Shown: positions 51,149 through 61,683 of the stretch, one piece after another
Numbering within the stretch: position 1 is the stretch's first letter
How the letters are laid out: each line of letters begins with the position of its first letter
Source of the DNA: Streptomyces sp. NRRL S-1022
GTDB lineage: Bacteria > Actinomycetota > Actinomycetes > Streptomycetales > Streptomycetaceae
Direction of reading: 5' to 3'
Assembly: GCF_000720135.1 (NCBI RefSeq)
Contig: NZ_JOIU01000030.1
Location: forward strand, 62,001-126,000
Length of the DNA: 64,000 nt
The notes under the pieces: model-generated
Told to the model about the DNA's origin: nothing
Seen by the model: only the letters and a program-made list of their open reading frames with translations
The model's database searches: none
Position numbers and translations under genes: made by a program

Positions 51149-52027
51149 TTGCCGTTCACGCTCAGTCACGCGGCGGCCGTGCTGCCCGCGGTCCGCCGGG
51201 ACGGCAGCGGCCGGGGCCGGCTGGTACCGGCGGTGCTCGTCGCGGGCTCCTACGCGCCCGACATGCCCTACTACGCGGCCGGTGTCCTGCCGGGCGGCAT
51301 GGAGTTCGGCACGGTCACGCACGCGTTCACCGGGGTCGTCACGGTCGACGTCCTCATCGCCTGGGCCCTCGTGGGGCTGTGGCTGCTGGTCCGCGAGCCG
51401 TTGCCGGCGCTGCTGCCGCGGGCCTGGCAGGGGAGGCCGGCCGCGCTGCTGCGCTGCGGTGCGCCACGCGCGCGCGTGCGGGCGGCGCCGGTGGGCCGGT
51501 GGTACGTCTCCGCGGTGCTCGGCGCGCTCACCCATGTGGTGTGGGACGCGTTCACGCACCACGACCGGTGGGGCACACGGCTGATTCCGGCCATCGGCCG
51601 GGACCGGCCGATGGGCATGCCGCTGTTCACCTGGCTGCAGTACGGGTCCTCGGCGGCCGGTGCCGTGGTGATCGCGGTGTTCGTGGTCCGCGCGGTGCGG
51701 CGGGCGCCGGGCGGGGCGGCGGCGGGGGTGCCGGAGCTGTCCGCGCGGGACCGGTGGTGCGCGTTCGCGGTGATCGGCGGCTGCGCGCTGGCGGGCGCGG
51801 TGCAGCGGACGGCACGGTGGCGGGAGCGGCGGGGTACGGCCGCGGGGCCGTGGGAACTGGTGCCCACTCTGTGCTTCGGCGTGGGCGCCGGGGTGGTCCT
51901 GGGGCTGCTGCTGTACGCCGTCGCGGTCAGGGTCTGGCGTCCGGCCGCGGGCCCTGGGGGCCGTGCGGGCTCTGGGGGTCCCGGCGAGGTGGTCGGTGCG
52001 AGCCCGGAGCACCCGGCCGCCCGGTGA
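51149..52027 (+). CDS. DUF4184-family integral membrane protein
   Basis: A 292-residue membrane protein that begins at a TTG codon (51149) after TAGGGGG. Its first residues, MPFTLSHAAAVLPAVR, are the DUF4184 family start, and FGTVTHAFTGVVTVDVLIAWALVGLWLLVREPLPALLP plus GALTHVVWDAFTHHDRWGTRLIP are its core, with His residues in the membrane-border loops. Six or seven helices are predicted. Function unknown; a metal-dependent hydrolase-like His set has been noted in related membrane proteins. The last 34 codons overlap an antisense gene. Confidence 0.83.
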   Translation: MPFTLSHAAAVLPAVRRDGSGRGRLVPAVLVAGSYAPDMPYYAAGVLPGGMEFGTVTHAFTGVVTVDVLIAWALVGLWLLVREPLPALLPRAWQGRPAALLRCGAPRARVRAAPVGRWYVSAVLGALTHVVWDAFTHHDRWGTRLIPAIGRDRPMGMPLFTWLQYGSSAAGAVVIAVFVVRAVRRAPGGAAAGVPELSARDRWCAFAVIGGCALAGAVQRTARWRERRGTAAGPWELVPTLCFGVGAGVVLGLLLYAVAVRVWRPAAGPGGRAGSGGPGEVVGASPEHPAAR

Positions 52028-52346
52028 GGGGCGCGACGAAGACCGTGAGCGTGGGCCGGGGGCGGGATCTCGGGACCAGGATGAGGACGAGGGCGAGATA
52101 GCCGCGGGCCAGGTCGGTCCACTGGCGCCAGTCCGGAGTGCGGGCCGGGCGGCCGGCGAGTCCGTGCCGCAGGCGCCGGCCGGCGTGGCGGACGGTCGTG
52201 GCCAGGTCGGCCGGGACGCGGGCGGTGCTTGCGTCGGCCGCGAGGGCCGGGACGGGCGCGGCGGGCACGGCCTGCGCCGAGACGATGTCCGCCCAGGCCG
52301 CGGTGGCTGCCTCGGGCGTCCGGCGGTGAAGCATGCGTATACCCAT
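51927..52346 (-). CDS. Hypothetical protein, 139 residues, antisense-overlapping DUF4184
   Basis: ATG 52346 opens a frame (MGIRMLHRRTPEAATAAW) whose codons have G or C in nearly every third position, as in real genes here, through RLRHGLAGRPARTPDWRQWTDLARGYLALVLILVPRSRPRPTLTVFVAPL. The last 34 residues (Pro/Arg-rich) are antisense to the end of DUF4184 and may be extension rather than function. One hydrophobic segment (YLALVLILVP) is present. I do not recognise it; no strong ribosome binding site is visible. Confidence 0.6.
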   Translation of the reverse strand: MGIRMLHRRTPEAATAAWADIVSAQAVPAAPVPALAADASTARVPADLATTVRHAGRRLRHGLAGRPARTPDWRQWTDLARGYLALVLILVPRSRPRPTLTVFVAPLTGRPGAPGSHRPPRRDPQSPHGPQGPRPDARP

Positions 52347-52577
52347 GCTCGCAGTGTTGCGGCTGCGGGGGGGCGGGGGCGTTCTGACGGGGTCCACGAG
52401 AGTGACGGGCCCTCCGGGGGTTCGGCGGGTTGGCGGGGAGAGGTGGGGTGGGCGCCGTGGGGTGCCGGGCGGGTTGGCGGAGGGTGGGGCGGGGTGCCGT
52501 GGGGGTGGGGCGGGGTGCCGAGCGGGGCATGGGGGTGCCGAGCGGGTTCGGCTTCGCCGGGCGCCGCCGGAGGGGCT

Positions 52578-52720
52578 GTGCCGGTTGCGGTGGGTCCAGT
52601 ACTGCGGGACCCACCCGCCGGGGCTCTGCGGGGCTGCGGTGAGTCCGGCACCGCCGGGCCCCACCGGACGAAACTGTGCCGGCTGTGGTGAGTCCGGCAC
52701 CGCCGGGATGCGCCGGCCCG
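52578..52720. repeat. Three copies of a roughly 49-bp repeat
   Basis: Copies begin near 52578, 52627 and 52676. The shared core is GCGGTGAGTCCGGCACCGCC, exact in the second and nearly so in the third copy (TGGT for GCGG at its start); the first copy is degenerate. Confidence 0.7.
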
Positions 52721-52888
52721 GTTGATCGCCGTTGCGGCGGAGAAACGTTGGCCCGGGTGAGGGAAGCCCGGATGGGGGAAGCCCGGGCGGGGAAGGAAGC
52801 GGCGAGCGGTGGCGCGCGGTGGCAGGCGTGAGCGGGCGTTGGCCTCGTCCGGCCGACGCCCGCCTCCCCCGGCTTGCAGAGCCCCGGC

Positions 52889-53066
52889 GCTCGGGGTTGC
52901 AGCGCCCCTCTCGGAGTTGCAGCCCCCTCCGGGTGCGGCCCCCGCTCGGAGTTGCAGCCCCGCTCGCGGTGCGGCCCCCGCTCGGGGTTGCAGCGCCCCC
53001 CTCGGAGCTGCGACCCCCTCGGAGTTGCAGCCCGCGCCCGGGGTGCGGCCCCCCGCTCGCCCCCGT
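52889..53066. repeat. About nine imperfect copies of an 18-bp repeat
   Basis: The consensus is CTCGGAGTTGCAGCCCCG, with a second variant reading CTCG-CGGTGCGGCCCCCG. Copies start near 52890, 52909, 52928, 52944, 52962, 52980, 53000, 53017 and 53035. The array ends about 18 bp before the polA stop codon. The 18-bp period is a multiple of three, yet no gene covers it. Confidence 0.75.
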
Positions 53067-53083
53067 CCGTGTGGCGCAGGCTG

Positions 53084-55810
53084 CTAGTGGGCTGCCGATT
53101 CCCAGTCCGGGCCCACGCCCACCGAGACGTCCAGCGGGGCCCTGAGGTGGACGGCCTCGGACATCTCGCGGCGGACGAGTTCCTCGGCCGCCGTCCGCTC
53201 GCCGGGGGCGATCTCCAGGACGATTTCGTCGTGGACCTGGAGGAGCATGCGGGACTTCAGGTCCGCCGCCCGCAGCGCGCTGTCCACCTTGAGCATGGCG
53301 ATCTTCACGATGTCCGCCGCCGTGCCCTGGATGGGCGCGTTGAGGGCCATGCGCTCGGCCGCCTCCCGGCGCTGGCGGTTGTCGCTGTTGAGGTCGGGGA
53401 GGTAGCGGCGGCGGCCGAACAGCGTCGCCGTGTAGCCCGTCGCCCGGGCCTCGTCGACCGCCCGGCGCAGGTAGTCCCGCACCCCGCCGAAACGCTCGAA
53501 GTAGGCGTCCATCAGCGCGCGGGCCTCGGCCGCCTCGATGTTCAGCTGCTGGGAGAGGCCGAACGCGGACAGGCCGTAGGCCAGTCCGTAGGACATCGCC
53601 TTGATCTTGCGCCGCATCTCCGCGTCGACCGCGCCGGGCTCGACGCCGAACACCTGGGAGGCGGCGGTGGTGTGCAGGTCCTCGCCGGAGGTGAACGCCC
53701 GGATCAGGCCCTCGTCCTCGGAGAGGTGGGCCATCACGCGCAGCTCGATCTGGCTGTAGTCCGCGGTCATCAGGGACTCGAAACCCTCGCCGACCACGAA
53801 GCCCCGGCGGATCGCCCGGCCCTCGTCCGTGCGGACGGGGATGTTCTGGAGGTTGGGGTCCGTGGAGGACAGGCGTCCGGTCGCGGCCACCGTCTGGTTG
53901 AAGGTGGTGTGGATACGGCCGTCGCCCGCGATGGTCTTGATCAGGCCCTCGACGGTGACGCGGAGCTTCGCCTGCTCCCGGTGCCGGAGCATGATCACCG
54001 GCAGTTCGTTGTCGGTCTGGGTGGCGAGCCAGGCCAGCGCGTCGGCGTCGGTGGTGTAGCCGGTCTTGGTCTTCTTCGTCCTGGGCAGCGCCAGCTCGCC
54101 GAAGAGGACTTCCTGGAGCTGCTTGGGCGAGCCCAGGTTGAACTCGTGGCCGGCCGCGGCGTGCGCCTCCTTCACGGCCTGCTGCACCGCGCCCGCGAAC
54201 ATCTGTTCCATCGATTCGAGGTGCGGGCGGTCCGCCGCGATGCCGTGGCGCTCCATGCGGGCCAGCAGCGCGGAGGTGGGCAGCTCCATGTCCCGGAGCA
54301 GATCCGCGGCGCCGACCTCCGCCAGGCGCTCCTCGAAGGCCGTGCCGAGGTCCAGGACGGCGCGGGCCTGGACCATCAGGGCCTCGGCCTCGGCGCCCTC
54401 GTCCGCGCCGAAGGCCAGCTGGCCGTCGGCCGCGGCGGCGGGGGCCAGCTCGCGGTGCAGGTACTCCAGGGACAGCGCGTCCAGGTCGAAGGAGCGGCGG
54501 CCGGGCTTGACCAGGTAGGCGGCGAGCGCGGTGTCCATGGTCACACCCTCGACGCTCCAGCCGTGCTCGGCGAAGACGCGCATGGCGCCCTTGGCGTTGT
54601 GGAGCACCTTGGGGCGGCCGGCGTCGGCCAGCCAGGCCGCGAAGGCGTTCTCGTCGGCCTCGTCCAGCTCGGCCGGGTCGAACCAGACCGCCGCTCCCCC
54701 GGCCGCGGCGAGGGCGACCTCGGCGACCGAGCCGGTGCCCAGCGCCCAGGTGCCGACGGTGGCGACGCCCAGGGTCCCGGTGCCGTGCTCGGCGAGCCAG
54801 GGTGCCAGCTCGCCGGTGCGCAGGATGCGGCCGTCGATCTCGACGCCGTCGGTGGCGACCGGGGTGGTCTCGGCCTCCTCGGTGCCGGGGTCGACGGCGA
54901 AGAGGCGCTCGCGCAGGGACGGGTTGCGGATCTCCAGGGTGTCCAGGATCATCGCGACGGCCTTGCGGTCGTACGGGGCGCGCTCCAGGCCAGCGACCGT
55001 CCGGGGCAGCTCCACCTCGCGCTCCAGCTCGGTCAGGACGCGGTTGAGCTTGACGGACTCCAAGTGGTCGCGGAGGTTCTGCCCGGCCTTGCCCTTGACC
55101 TCCTCGACCCGCTCGACCAGCTCGGCGAACGAGCCGAACTGGTTGATCCACTTCGCGGCGGTCTTCTCGCCGACGCCGGGGATGCCGGGGAGGTTGTCCG
55201 ACGGGTCGCCGCGCAGGGCCGCGAAGTCCGGGTACTGGGCGGGCGTCAAGCCGTACTTCTCGAAAACCTTCTCCGGGGTGAACCGGGTCAGCTCCGAGAC
55301 GCCCTTCGTCGGGTAGAGCACGGTGGTGTTCTCGGTGACCAGCTGGAAGGAGTCGCGGTCACCGGTGACGATCAGCACCTCGAAGCCCGCGGCCTCGGCC
55401 TGGGTGGCGAGGGTGGCGATGACGTCGTCCGCCTCGTACCCCTCGACGGCGAAGCGCGGGGCGTGCATCGCGTCGAGCAGCTCGCCGATCAGCTCGACCT
55501 GGCCCTTGAACTCGTCCGGGGTCTTGGAACGGTTCGCCTTGTACTCGGTGAACCGCTCGGAGCGCCAGGTCTTGCGGGAGACGTCGAAGGCCACCGCGAA
55601 GTGCGTGGGCGCCTCGTCACGCAGGGTGTTGGCCAGCATCGACGCGAAGCCGTAGATCGCGTTCGTCGGCTGGCCGGTCGCGGTGGTGAAGTTCTCCGCG
55701 GGCAGCGCGAAGAACGCGCGGTAGGCCAGCGAGTGCCCGTCCATGAGCATCAGCCGGGGACGGGTGCCGCCGGGGGTCTTGTCGGTCTGCTTCGGTGCTG
55801 TCTCTGCCAC
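53084..55810 (-). CDS. polA: DNA polymerase I
   Basis: A 908-residue DNA polymerase I. The N-terminal 5'-3' exonuclease (residues 15-310) is intact: MLMDGHSLAYRAFFALP, SVEGYEADDVIATLA-like EGYEADDV, VTGDRD, RGDPSDNLPGIPGVGEKTAAKW. The middle domain (about 320-500) is the degenerate proofreading region: where DTET should be, LGVATVGTWALG is found, so 3'-5' exonuclease is very probably absent. The polymerase domain has motif A DYSQIELRVMAHLSED, motif B RRKIKAMSYGLAYGLSAFGL and motif C LLQVHDEIVLE. GTG 55810 gives the normal length. It functions in repair and lagging-strand processing, and is divergent from the oxidoreductase gene. Confidence 0.97.
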   Translation of the reverse strand: MAETAPKQTDKTPGGTRPRLMLMDGHSLAYRAFFALPAENFTTATGQPTNAIYGFASMLANTLRDEAPTHFAVAFDVSRKTWRSERFTEYKANRSKTPDEFKGQVELIGELLDAMHAPRFAVEGYEADDVIATLATQAEAAGFEVLIVTGDRDSFQLVTENTTVLYPTKGVSELTRFTPEKVFEKYGLTPAQYPDFAALRGDPSDNLPGIPGVGEKTAAKWINQFGSFAELVERVEEVKGKAGQNLRDHLESVKLNRVLTELEREVELPRTVAGLERAPYDRKAVAMILDTLEIRNPSLRERLFAVDPGTEEAETTPVATDGVEIDGRILRTGELAPWLAEHGTGTLGVATVGTWALGTGSVAEVALAAAGGAAVWFDPAELDEADENAFAAWLADAGRPKVLHNAKGAMRVFAEHGWSVEGVTMDTALAAYLVKPGRRSFDLDALSLEYLHRELAPAAAADGQLAFGADEGAEAEALMVQARAVLDLGTAFEERLAEVGAADLLRDMELPTSALLARMERHGIAADRPHLESMEQMFAGAVQQAVKEAHAAAGHEFNLGSPKQLQEVLFGELALPRTKKTKTGYTTDADALAWLATQTDNELPVIMLRHREQAKLRVTVEGLIKTIAGDGRIHTTFNQTVAATGRLSSTDPNLQNIPVRTDEGRAIRRGFVVGEGFESLMTADYSQIELRVMAHLSEDEGLIRAFTSGEDLHTTAASQVFGVEPGAVDAEMRRKIKAMSYGLAYGLSAFGLSQQLNIEAAEARALMDAYFERFGGVRDYLRRAVDEARATGYTATLFGRRRYLPDLNSDNRQRREAAERMALNAPIQGTAADIVKIAMLKVDSALRAADLKSRMLLQVHDEIVLEIAPGERTAAEELVRREMSEAVHLRAPLDVSVGVGPDWESAAH

Positions 55811-56006
55811 GTCCCCGATCCTGCCACGCCGCACTGACACTCCGGCCCGGGCGGCCCGTCCCCGGTACGGACCGGTGCGTTCCGGTCGCGTGGCGTGACG
55901 GCGGCCGTGCGCGTGCGAGGCGGCGGCCACCGGCCCCCTCCCCTGTCGGTGGGCCGTGGGAGGATCGTCCGCGTACTTCTCACAGGCAGTCGAAGGGGAC
56001 CGTGCG

Positions 56007-58319
<2,313 letters not shown>

Positions 58320-58366
58320 GCGTTTGCTCAGCGAGCAGTCACTGGACGACGAACGGAGCCGGGCCC

Positions 58367-58855
58367 ATGGGTGAGCAGCAGCGAGTGAAGTTCCCGCAGG
58401 AGGTCATCGACGAGTACGCGGCGCTCGGTGTGGACCTGCCCGCCCTGTTCTCCGCCGGCCATCTGGGCACGCGCATGGGGGTGCAGATCCTGGAGGCCTC
58501 GGCGGACAAGGTCGTCGGGACCATGCCGGTGGAGGGCAACACCCAGCCGTACGGCCTGCTGCACGGCGGCGCCTCCGCGGTGCTCGCCGAGACCCTGGGC
58601 TCGGTCGGCTCGATGCTGCACGGCGGCGCCTCGAAGATCGCGGTCGGGGTGGACCTGAACTGCACGCACCACCGCGGGGTCCGCTCGGGCCTGGTGACGG
58701 GCGTGGCCACGCCGGTGCACCGGGGCCGGTCGACGGCGACGTACGAGATCGTGATCAGCGACGAGGCGGACCGCCGGGTGTGCACCGCCCGGCTGACCTG
58801 CCTGCTGCGGGACGTGCGGCCGGGCGACGGGTCCACGGAGCCCGCCGGAAGCTGA
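58367..58855 (+). CDS. PaaI-family hotdog thioesterase
   Basis: A 162-residue hotdog-fold acyl-CoA thioesterase. The core reads YGLLHGGASAVLAETLGSVGSM (catalytic HGG loop), KIAVGVDLNCTHHRGVRSGLVTGVATPVHRGRSTATYEIVISDEADRRVCTARLTCLL. The family cleaves aromatic and acyl CoA thioesters, including 1,4-dihydroxy-2-naphthoyl-CoA in menaquinone synthesis (one possible role). ATG 58367 is used. It follows the molybdopterin enzyme by 47 bp on the same strand, but a functional link is not shown. Confidence 0.88.
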   Translation: MGEQQRVKFPQEVIDEYAALGVDLPALFSAGHLGTRMGVQILEASADKVVGTMPVEGNTQPYGLLHGGASAVLAETLGSVGSMLHGGASKIAVGVDLNCTHHRGVRSGLVTGVATPVHRGRSTATYEIVISDEADRRVCTARLTCLLRDVRPGDGSTEPAGS

Positions 58856-58909
58856 GCCAGGCTCCGCCGGAGCGTTGCCTCTCGCCCTCCCTCCCCTTAG
58901 CTTCGGCAC

Positions 58910-59416
58910 ATGGGACGGCGAGGAGGCCCCCGGCCGGGGGTGAGGTTCCTGGTGCTCGGGCTGGCGGTGCCGGCGGTGCTGTGCGCGACCGGCTGCGCCG
59001 GACCGAGCGGCTCCCCCGCGTCCCCGCACTCCTCGGCCGCCCCCACGCCCGCCCCCGGTTCCGCGACCGCCCCCACGCCCGCCCCCGGTTCCGCGACCGC
59101 CTCCACGCCCGCTCCGGGTTCCGCGGCCGCCAGCTCCCCGGGCCCCGGCCGGCCCGTCTCCGACGCCGAGTTGTGCGCGCGGATCATCACCTACTGGTCG
59201 CGCGAGGTCCTCGACGGTGGCTCCTACGGCGACTACCAGTCGATGGGCCTGTCCCACGGCCAGTACGAGATCCTGCGCGACGTCGTGGACGCGGCACGCT
59301 CACTGAGGCACCGTCAAGGCGCGCTGGAAGCCGACAAGTTGATTGCCCGTCAGGCACGCGCGGCGTGTACCGGGCGATACCGGCACGGGACCCCGAGCGG
59401 GGGCCCGTGGACATGA
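58910..59416 (+). CDS. Secreted lipoprotein with Pro/Ala repeat linker
   Basis: A 168-residue lipoprotein. The signal peptide (VRFLVLGLAVPAVLCATGC) has a lipobox ending at Cys 29. A low-complexity linker with three near-perfect PTPAPGSATA repeats spans about residues 43-73; the C-terminal domain (VSDAELCARIITYWSREVLDGGSYGDYQSMGLSHGQYEILRDVVDAARSLRHRQGALEADKLIARQARAAC) is a small helical domain I do not recognise. Its stop overlaps the next gene's ATG, so the two form a unit. Confidence 0.8.
   Translation: MGRRGGPRPGVRFLVLGLAVPAVLCATGCAGPSGSPASPHSSAAPTPAPGSATAPTPAPGSATASTPAPGSAAASSPGPGRPVSDAELCARIITYWSREVLDGGSYGDYQSMGLSHGQYEILRDVVDAARSLRHRQGALEADKLIARQARAACTGRYRHGTPSGGPWT
59041..59130 (+). 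repeat. Three 30-bp tandem repeats in the lipoprotein gene
   Basis: Copies lie at 59041-59070, 59071-59100 and 59101-59130; the first two are almost identical and the third differs at a few positions. Each encodes ten residues of the PTPAPGSATA type. Confidence 0.85.
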
Positions 59417-60048
59417 GCGGCATCGGACCTCCGGAGCCCGGCGAGGGCACGCGCGCACGGGACGACCGGCACCCGGAGGCCGCCTCTCCGGCCGGCCGCG
59501 GGCGCCCCTCCCCGGCCGCCTGGTACGCCCGCCACCGGCGGATCGTCATCGCCCTGGCCGCCGCGGCCGTCCTCCTGGGAGGCGGCGGATACCTGTACGC
59601 CTCACGGCCGCAGCAGCCGCCCCCGCACCCGCCCCGCGGACCCGCACAGGCGCCGTACCCCGCCCAAGTCGTCGACGTGACCTACCTCGACGCCCGGACC
59701 CCTCCCCCGGGCGCCCCGCCGCGCAGCTTCGGCTTCGCCGTCCTGGTGAGCGTGGCGTCGGGTCCGCCGGTCACCGTGACCCGGGTGGGCCAGCCGTACG
59801 CGGGGCTCGCCCTGACCACGGAGCCACCCGCACCGCTGCGAATCCGGGCACATACGGCCCGCAAGATCACAATAACCATGCATGTGACGGAATGCGAAAA
59901 AGCCCCCACGGACGCCGGGCTCCCTTTCCTCGACGTAACTCTGCGTAATACGCGTGCAATACAGACGCAGAGCTTCATCCCGGGGCCCCGCTACGCACAG
60001 GACCTCTCCCACGCCCTGGAAGTAGCCTGCAGCAACAGAACCCGGTAA
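59413..60048 (+). CDS. Single-span membrane protein coupled to the lipoprotein
   Basis: A 211-residue protein with an acidic N-terminal 45 residues, one membrane helix (HRRIVIALAAAAVLLGGGGYLYA, about residues 43-65) and an exported beta-rich domain (AQVVDVTYLDARTPPPGAPPRSFGFAVLVSVASGPPVTVTRVGQPYAGLALTTEPPAPLRIRAHTARKITITMHVTECEKAP ... NRTR). ATG 59413 overlaps the lipoprotein stop (ATGA). No family is recognised; both products would act at the outer face of the membrane. Confidence 0.75.
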   Translation: MSGIGPPEPGEGTRARDDRHPEAASPAGRGRPSPAAWYARHRRIVIALAAAAVLLGGGGYLYASRPQQPPPHPPRGPAQAPYPAQVVDVTYLDARTPPPGAPPRSFGFAVLVSVASGPPVTVTRVGQPYAGLALTTEPPAPLRIRAHTARKITITMHVTECEKAPTDAGLPFLDVTLRNTRAIQTQSFIPGPRYAQDLSHALEVACSNRTR

Positions 60049-60339
60049 TCACCAAAACAGCTGAGACACCTGGAATGATCACGGCGAGTCCTGCGGGTTC
60101 TCAGAATGTGGACGGCGCGAATCCACCTGAATTCCACCTTCCACCCCACCCAGTACCGCTGTGCATTACGTCGTGTCATAACAAGAGCGTCACAGCCTGG
60201 GTCAGACACTCCTCCACGTTCCCCACACACGCTTAGAGTCACGGCCAGTCACCGCGCCTTCGGATTGTCCAAAATCAGCGCGGCGCGCGACTCGGCCGCT
60301 TCCACGGGGAGGCGGTTGTGCCTGGGGAAAGGACTGATC

Positions 60340-61572
60340 GTGCGTCAACGTTCGCTTATCGCCATCACCGCCGCGCTGGCGGCGGGAGCGCTCACCCTCA
60401 CCGCCTGCGGCTCGCGCGACAGCGGCGACAAGGGCTCCGACTCGGGCAACGGCGGCACCACCGTCGTCATCGGCGTGGACGCCCCCCTGACCGGCGACCT
60501 GTCCGCCATGGGCCTCGGCATCAAGAACTCGGCGGACCTCGCCACCAGGAACGCCAACAAGCAGAACCTGGTCAAGGGCATCACCTTCAAGATCGACGCC
60601 CGCGACGACCAGGCCCAGCCGTCCGCCGGCCAGCAGAACGCCTCCACGTTCGTCTCGGACAAGAGCGTCCTCGGCGTCGTCGGCCCGCTCAACTCCTCGG
60701 TCTCCGAGTCGATGCAGAAGGTCTTCGACGACGCCAAGCTGGTCCAGGTGTCCCCGGCCAACACCGGCCCGGCCCTGACCCAGGGCCCGGACTGGCAGAA
60801 CAAGAAGGTCCGCCCCTACAAGGCGTACTTCCGCACCGCGACCACGGACGCCATCCAGGGCCCGTTCGCCGCCCAGTACGTCTACAACACCGCCAAGAAG
60901 CAGAAGGTCTTCGTCATCGACGACAAGAAGACCTACGGCTCCGGCCTCGCCGCCACCTTCACCACGGAGTTCAAGAAGCTCGGCGGCAAGGTCGTCGGCA
61001 CCGAGCACATCAACCCCGACGCCAAGGACTTCTCCGCCATCGCCACCAAGGTGAAGAACTCCGGCGCCCAGGTCGTCTACTACGGCGGCGAGTACCCGCA
61101 GGCCGGCCCGCTCAGCAAGCAGATCAAGGCCGCCGGCGCCAAGATCCCGCTGGTCGGCGGCGACGGCATCAAGGACGACACCTTCATGAAGCTGGCGGGC
61201 TCCGAGGCCACCGGCGACCTGGCCACCTCCGTCGGCGCCCCGGTCGAGGACCTGCCCTCCGCCAAGCAGTACGTGGCCGACTACAAGGCCGCGGGCTACA
61301 AGGAGGAGTACTCCGCCTACGGCGGCTACTCCTACGACTCCGCCTGGGCGATCATCGAGGCCGTGAAGAAGGTCGTCGACGCCAACGGCGGCAAGCTCCC
61401 CTCCGACGCCCGCGCCAAGATCACCGAGGCGATGCAGAGCGTGTCCTTCGACGGCGTGACCGGCAAGGTCTCCTTCGACGAGTACGGCGACGCCACCAAC
61501 AAGCAGCTGACCGTCTACGCCGTGAAGAACGGTGCCTGGGCCCCCGTCAAGTCCGGTACCTACACCGGCTGA
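60340..61572 (+). CDS. livK: Branched-chain amino-acid ABC transporter, substrate-binding lipoprotein
   Basis: A 410-residue periplasmic-binding-protein-like lipoprotein (family 4/6 type) for branched-chain amino acids. The lipobox LTLTAC places the lipidated Cys at residue 23. The two Rossmann-like halves are visible: VVIGVDAPLTGDLSAMGLGIKNSADLATRNAN ... LGVVGPLNSSVSESM ... VSPANTGPAL, and KVFVIDDKKTYGSGLAATFTTEFKKLGGKVVGTEHINPDAKDFSAIATKVKNSGAQVVYYGGEYPQAGPL. GTG 60340 follows GGAAAGGAC. The first gene of a liv operon, followed by a strong hairpin before livH. Confidence 0.92.
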   Translation: MRQRSLIAITAALAAGALTLTACGSRDSGDKGSDSGNGGTTVVIGVDAPLTGDLSAMGLGIKNSADLATRNANKQNLVKGITFKIDARDDQAQPSAGQQNASTFVSDKSVLGVVGPLNSSVSESMQKVFDDAKLVQVSPANTGPALTQGPDWQNKKVRPYKAYFRTATTDAIQGPFAAQYVYNTAKKQKVFVIDDKKTYGSGLAATFTTEFKKLGGKVVGTEHINPDAKDFSAIATKVKNSGAQVVYYGGEYPQAGPLSKQIKAAGAKIPLVGGDGIKDDTFMKLAGSEATGDLATSVGAPVEDLPSAKQYVADYKAAGYKEEYSAYGGYSYDSAWAIIEAVKKVVDANGGKLPSDARAKITEAMQSVSFDGVTGKVSFDEYGDATNKQLTVYAVKNGAWAPVKSGTYTG

Positions 61573-61595
61573 TCCACACCCGACCCACTCAAGAG

Positions 61596-61631
61596 CCGCG
61601 CGGGGCGCTGTTCCACTGGCGCCCCGCGCGG
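61596..61631 (+). terminator. Perfect 13-bp stem hairpin between livK and livH
   Basis: CCGCGCGGGGCGC (61596-61608) and GCGCCCCGCGCGG (61619-61631) are exact complements with a 10-nt loop. In the middle of an operon it should act as a partial terminator or an mRNA stabiliser that makes livK product exceed the permeases. Confidence 0.8.
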
Positions 61632-61683
61632 ACTCGCATCCGGCCACATCCCTCGCACTTTCCGAACGCTCGGAGGACATGCG

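Larger units (their letters stand above)
52347..53083. other. Long gene-free, repeat-rich region downstream of polA
   Basis: These 737 bp lie at the 3' end of polA and show no believable coding frame on either strand. They hold a G-rich stretch (52400-52560) with several GGTGCCG/GGGGCGGGG units, three copies of a roughly 49-bp repeat (52578-52720) and about nine copies of an 18-bp repeat (52889-53066). No mobile-element gene or end was found. Confidence 0.7.

Noticed and set aside
51927..55151. A 1074-residue open frame on the minus strand
   Set aside because: It is a frame-shifted shadow of polA and of the repeat region. Only its last 139 codons, from ATG 52346, have believable bias; the rest would need polA to be non-coding.
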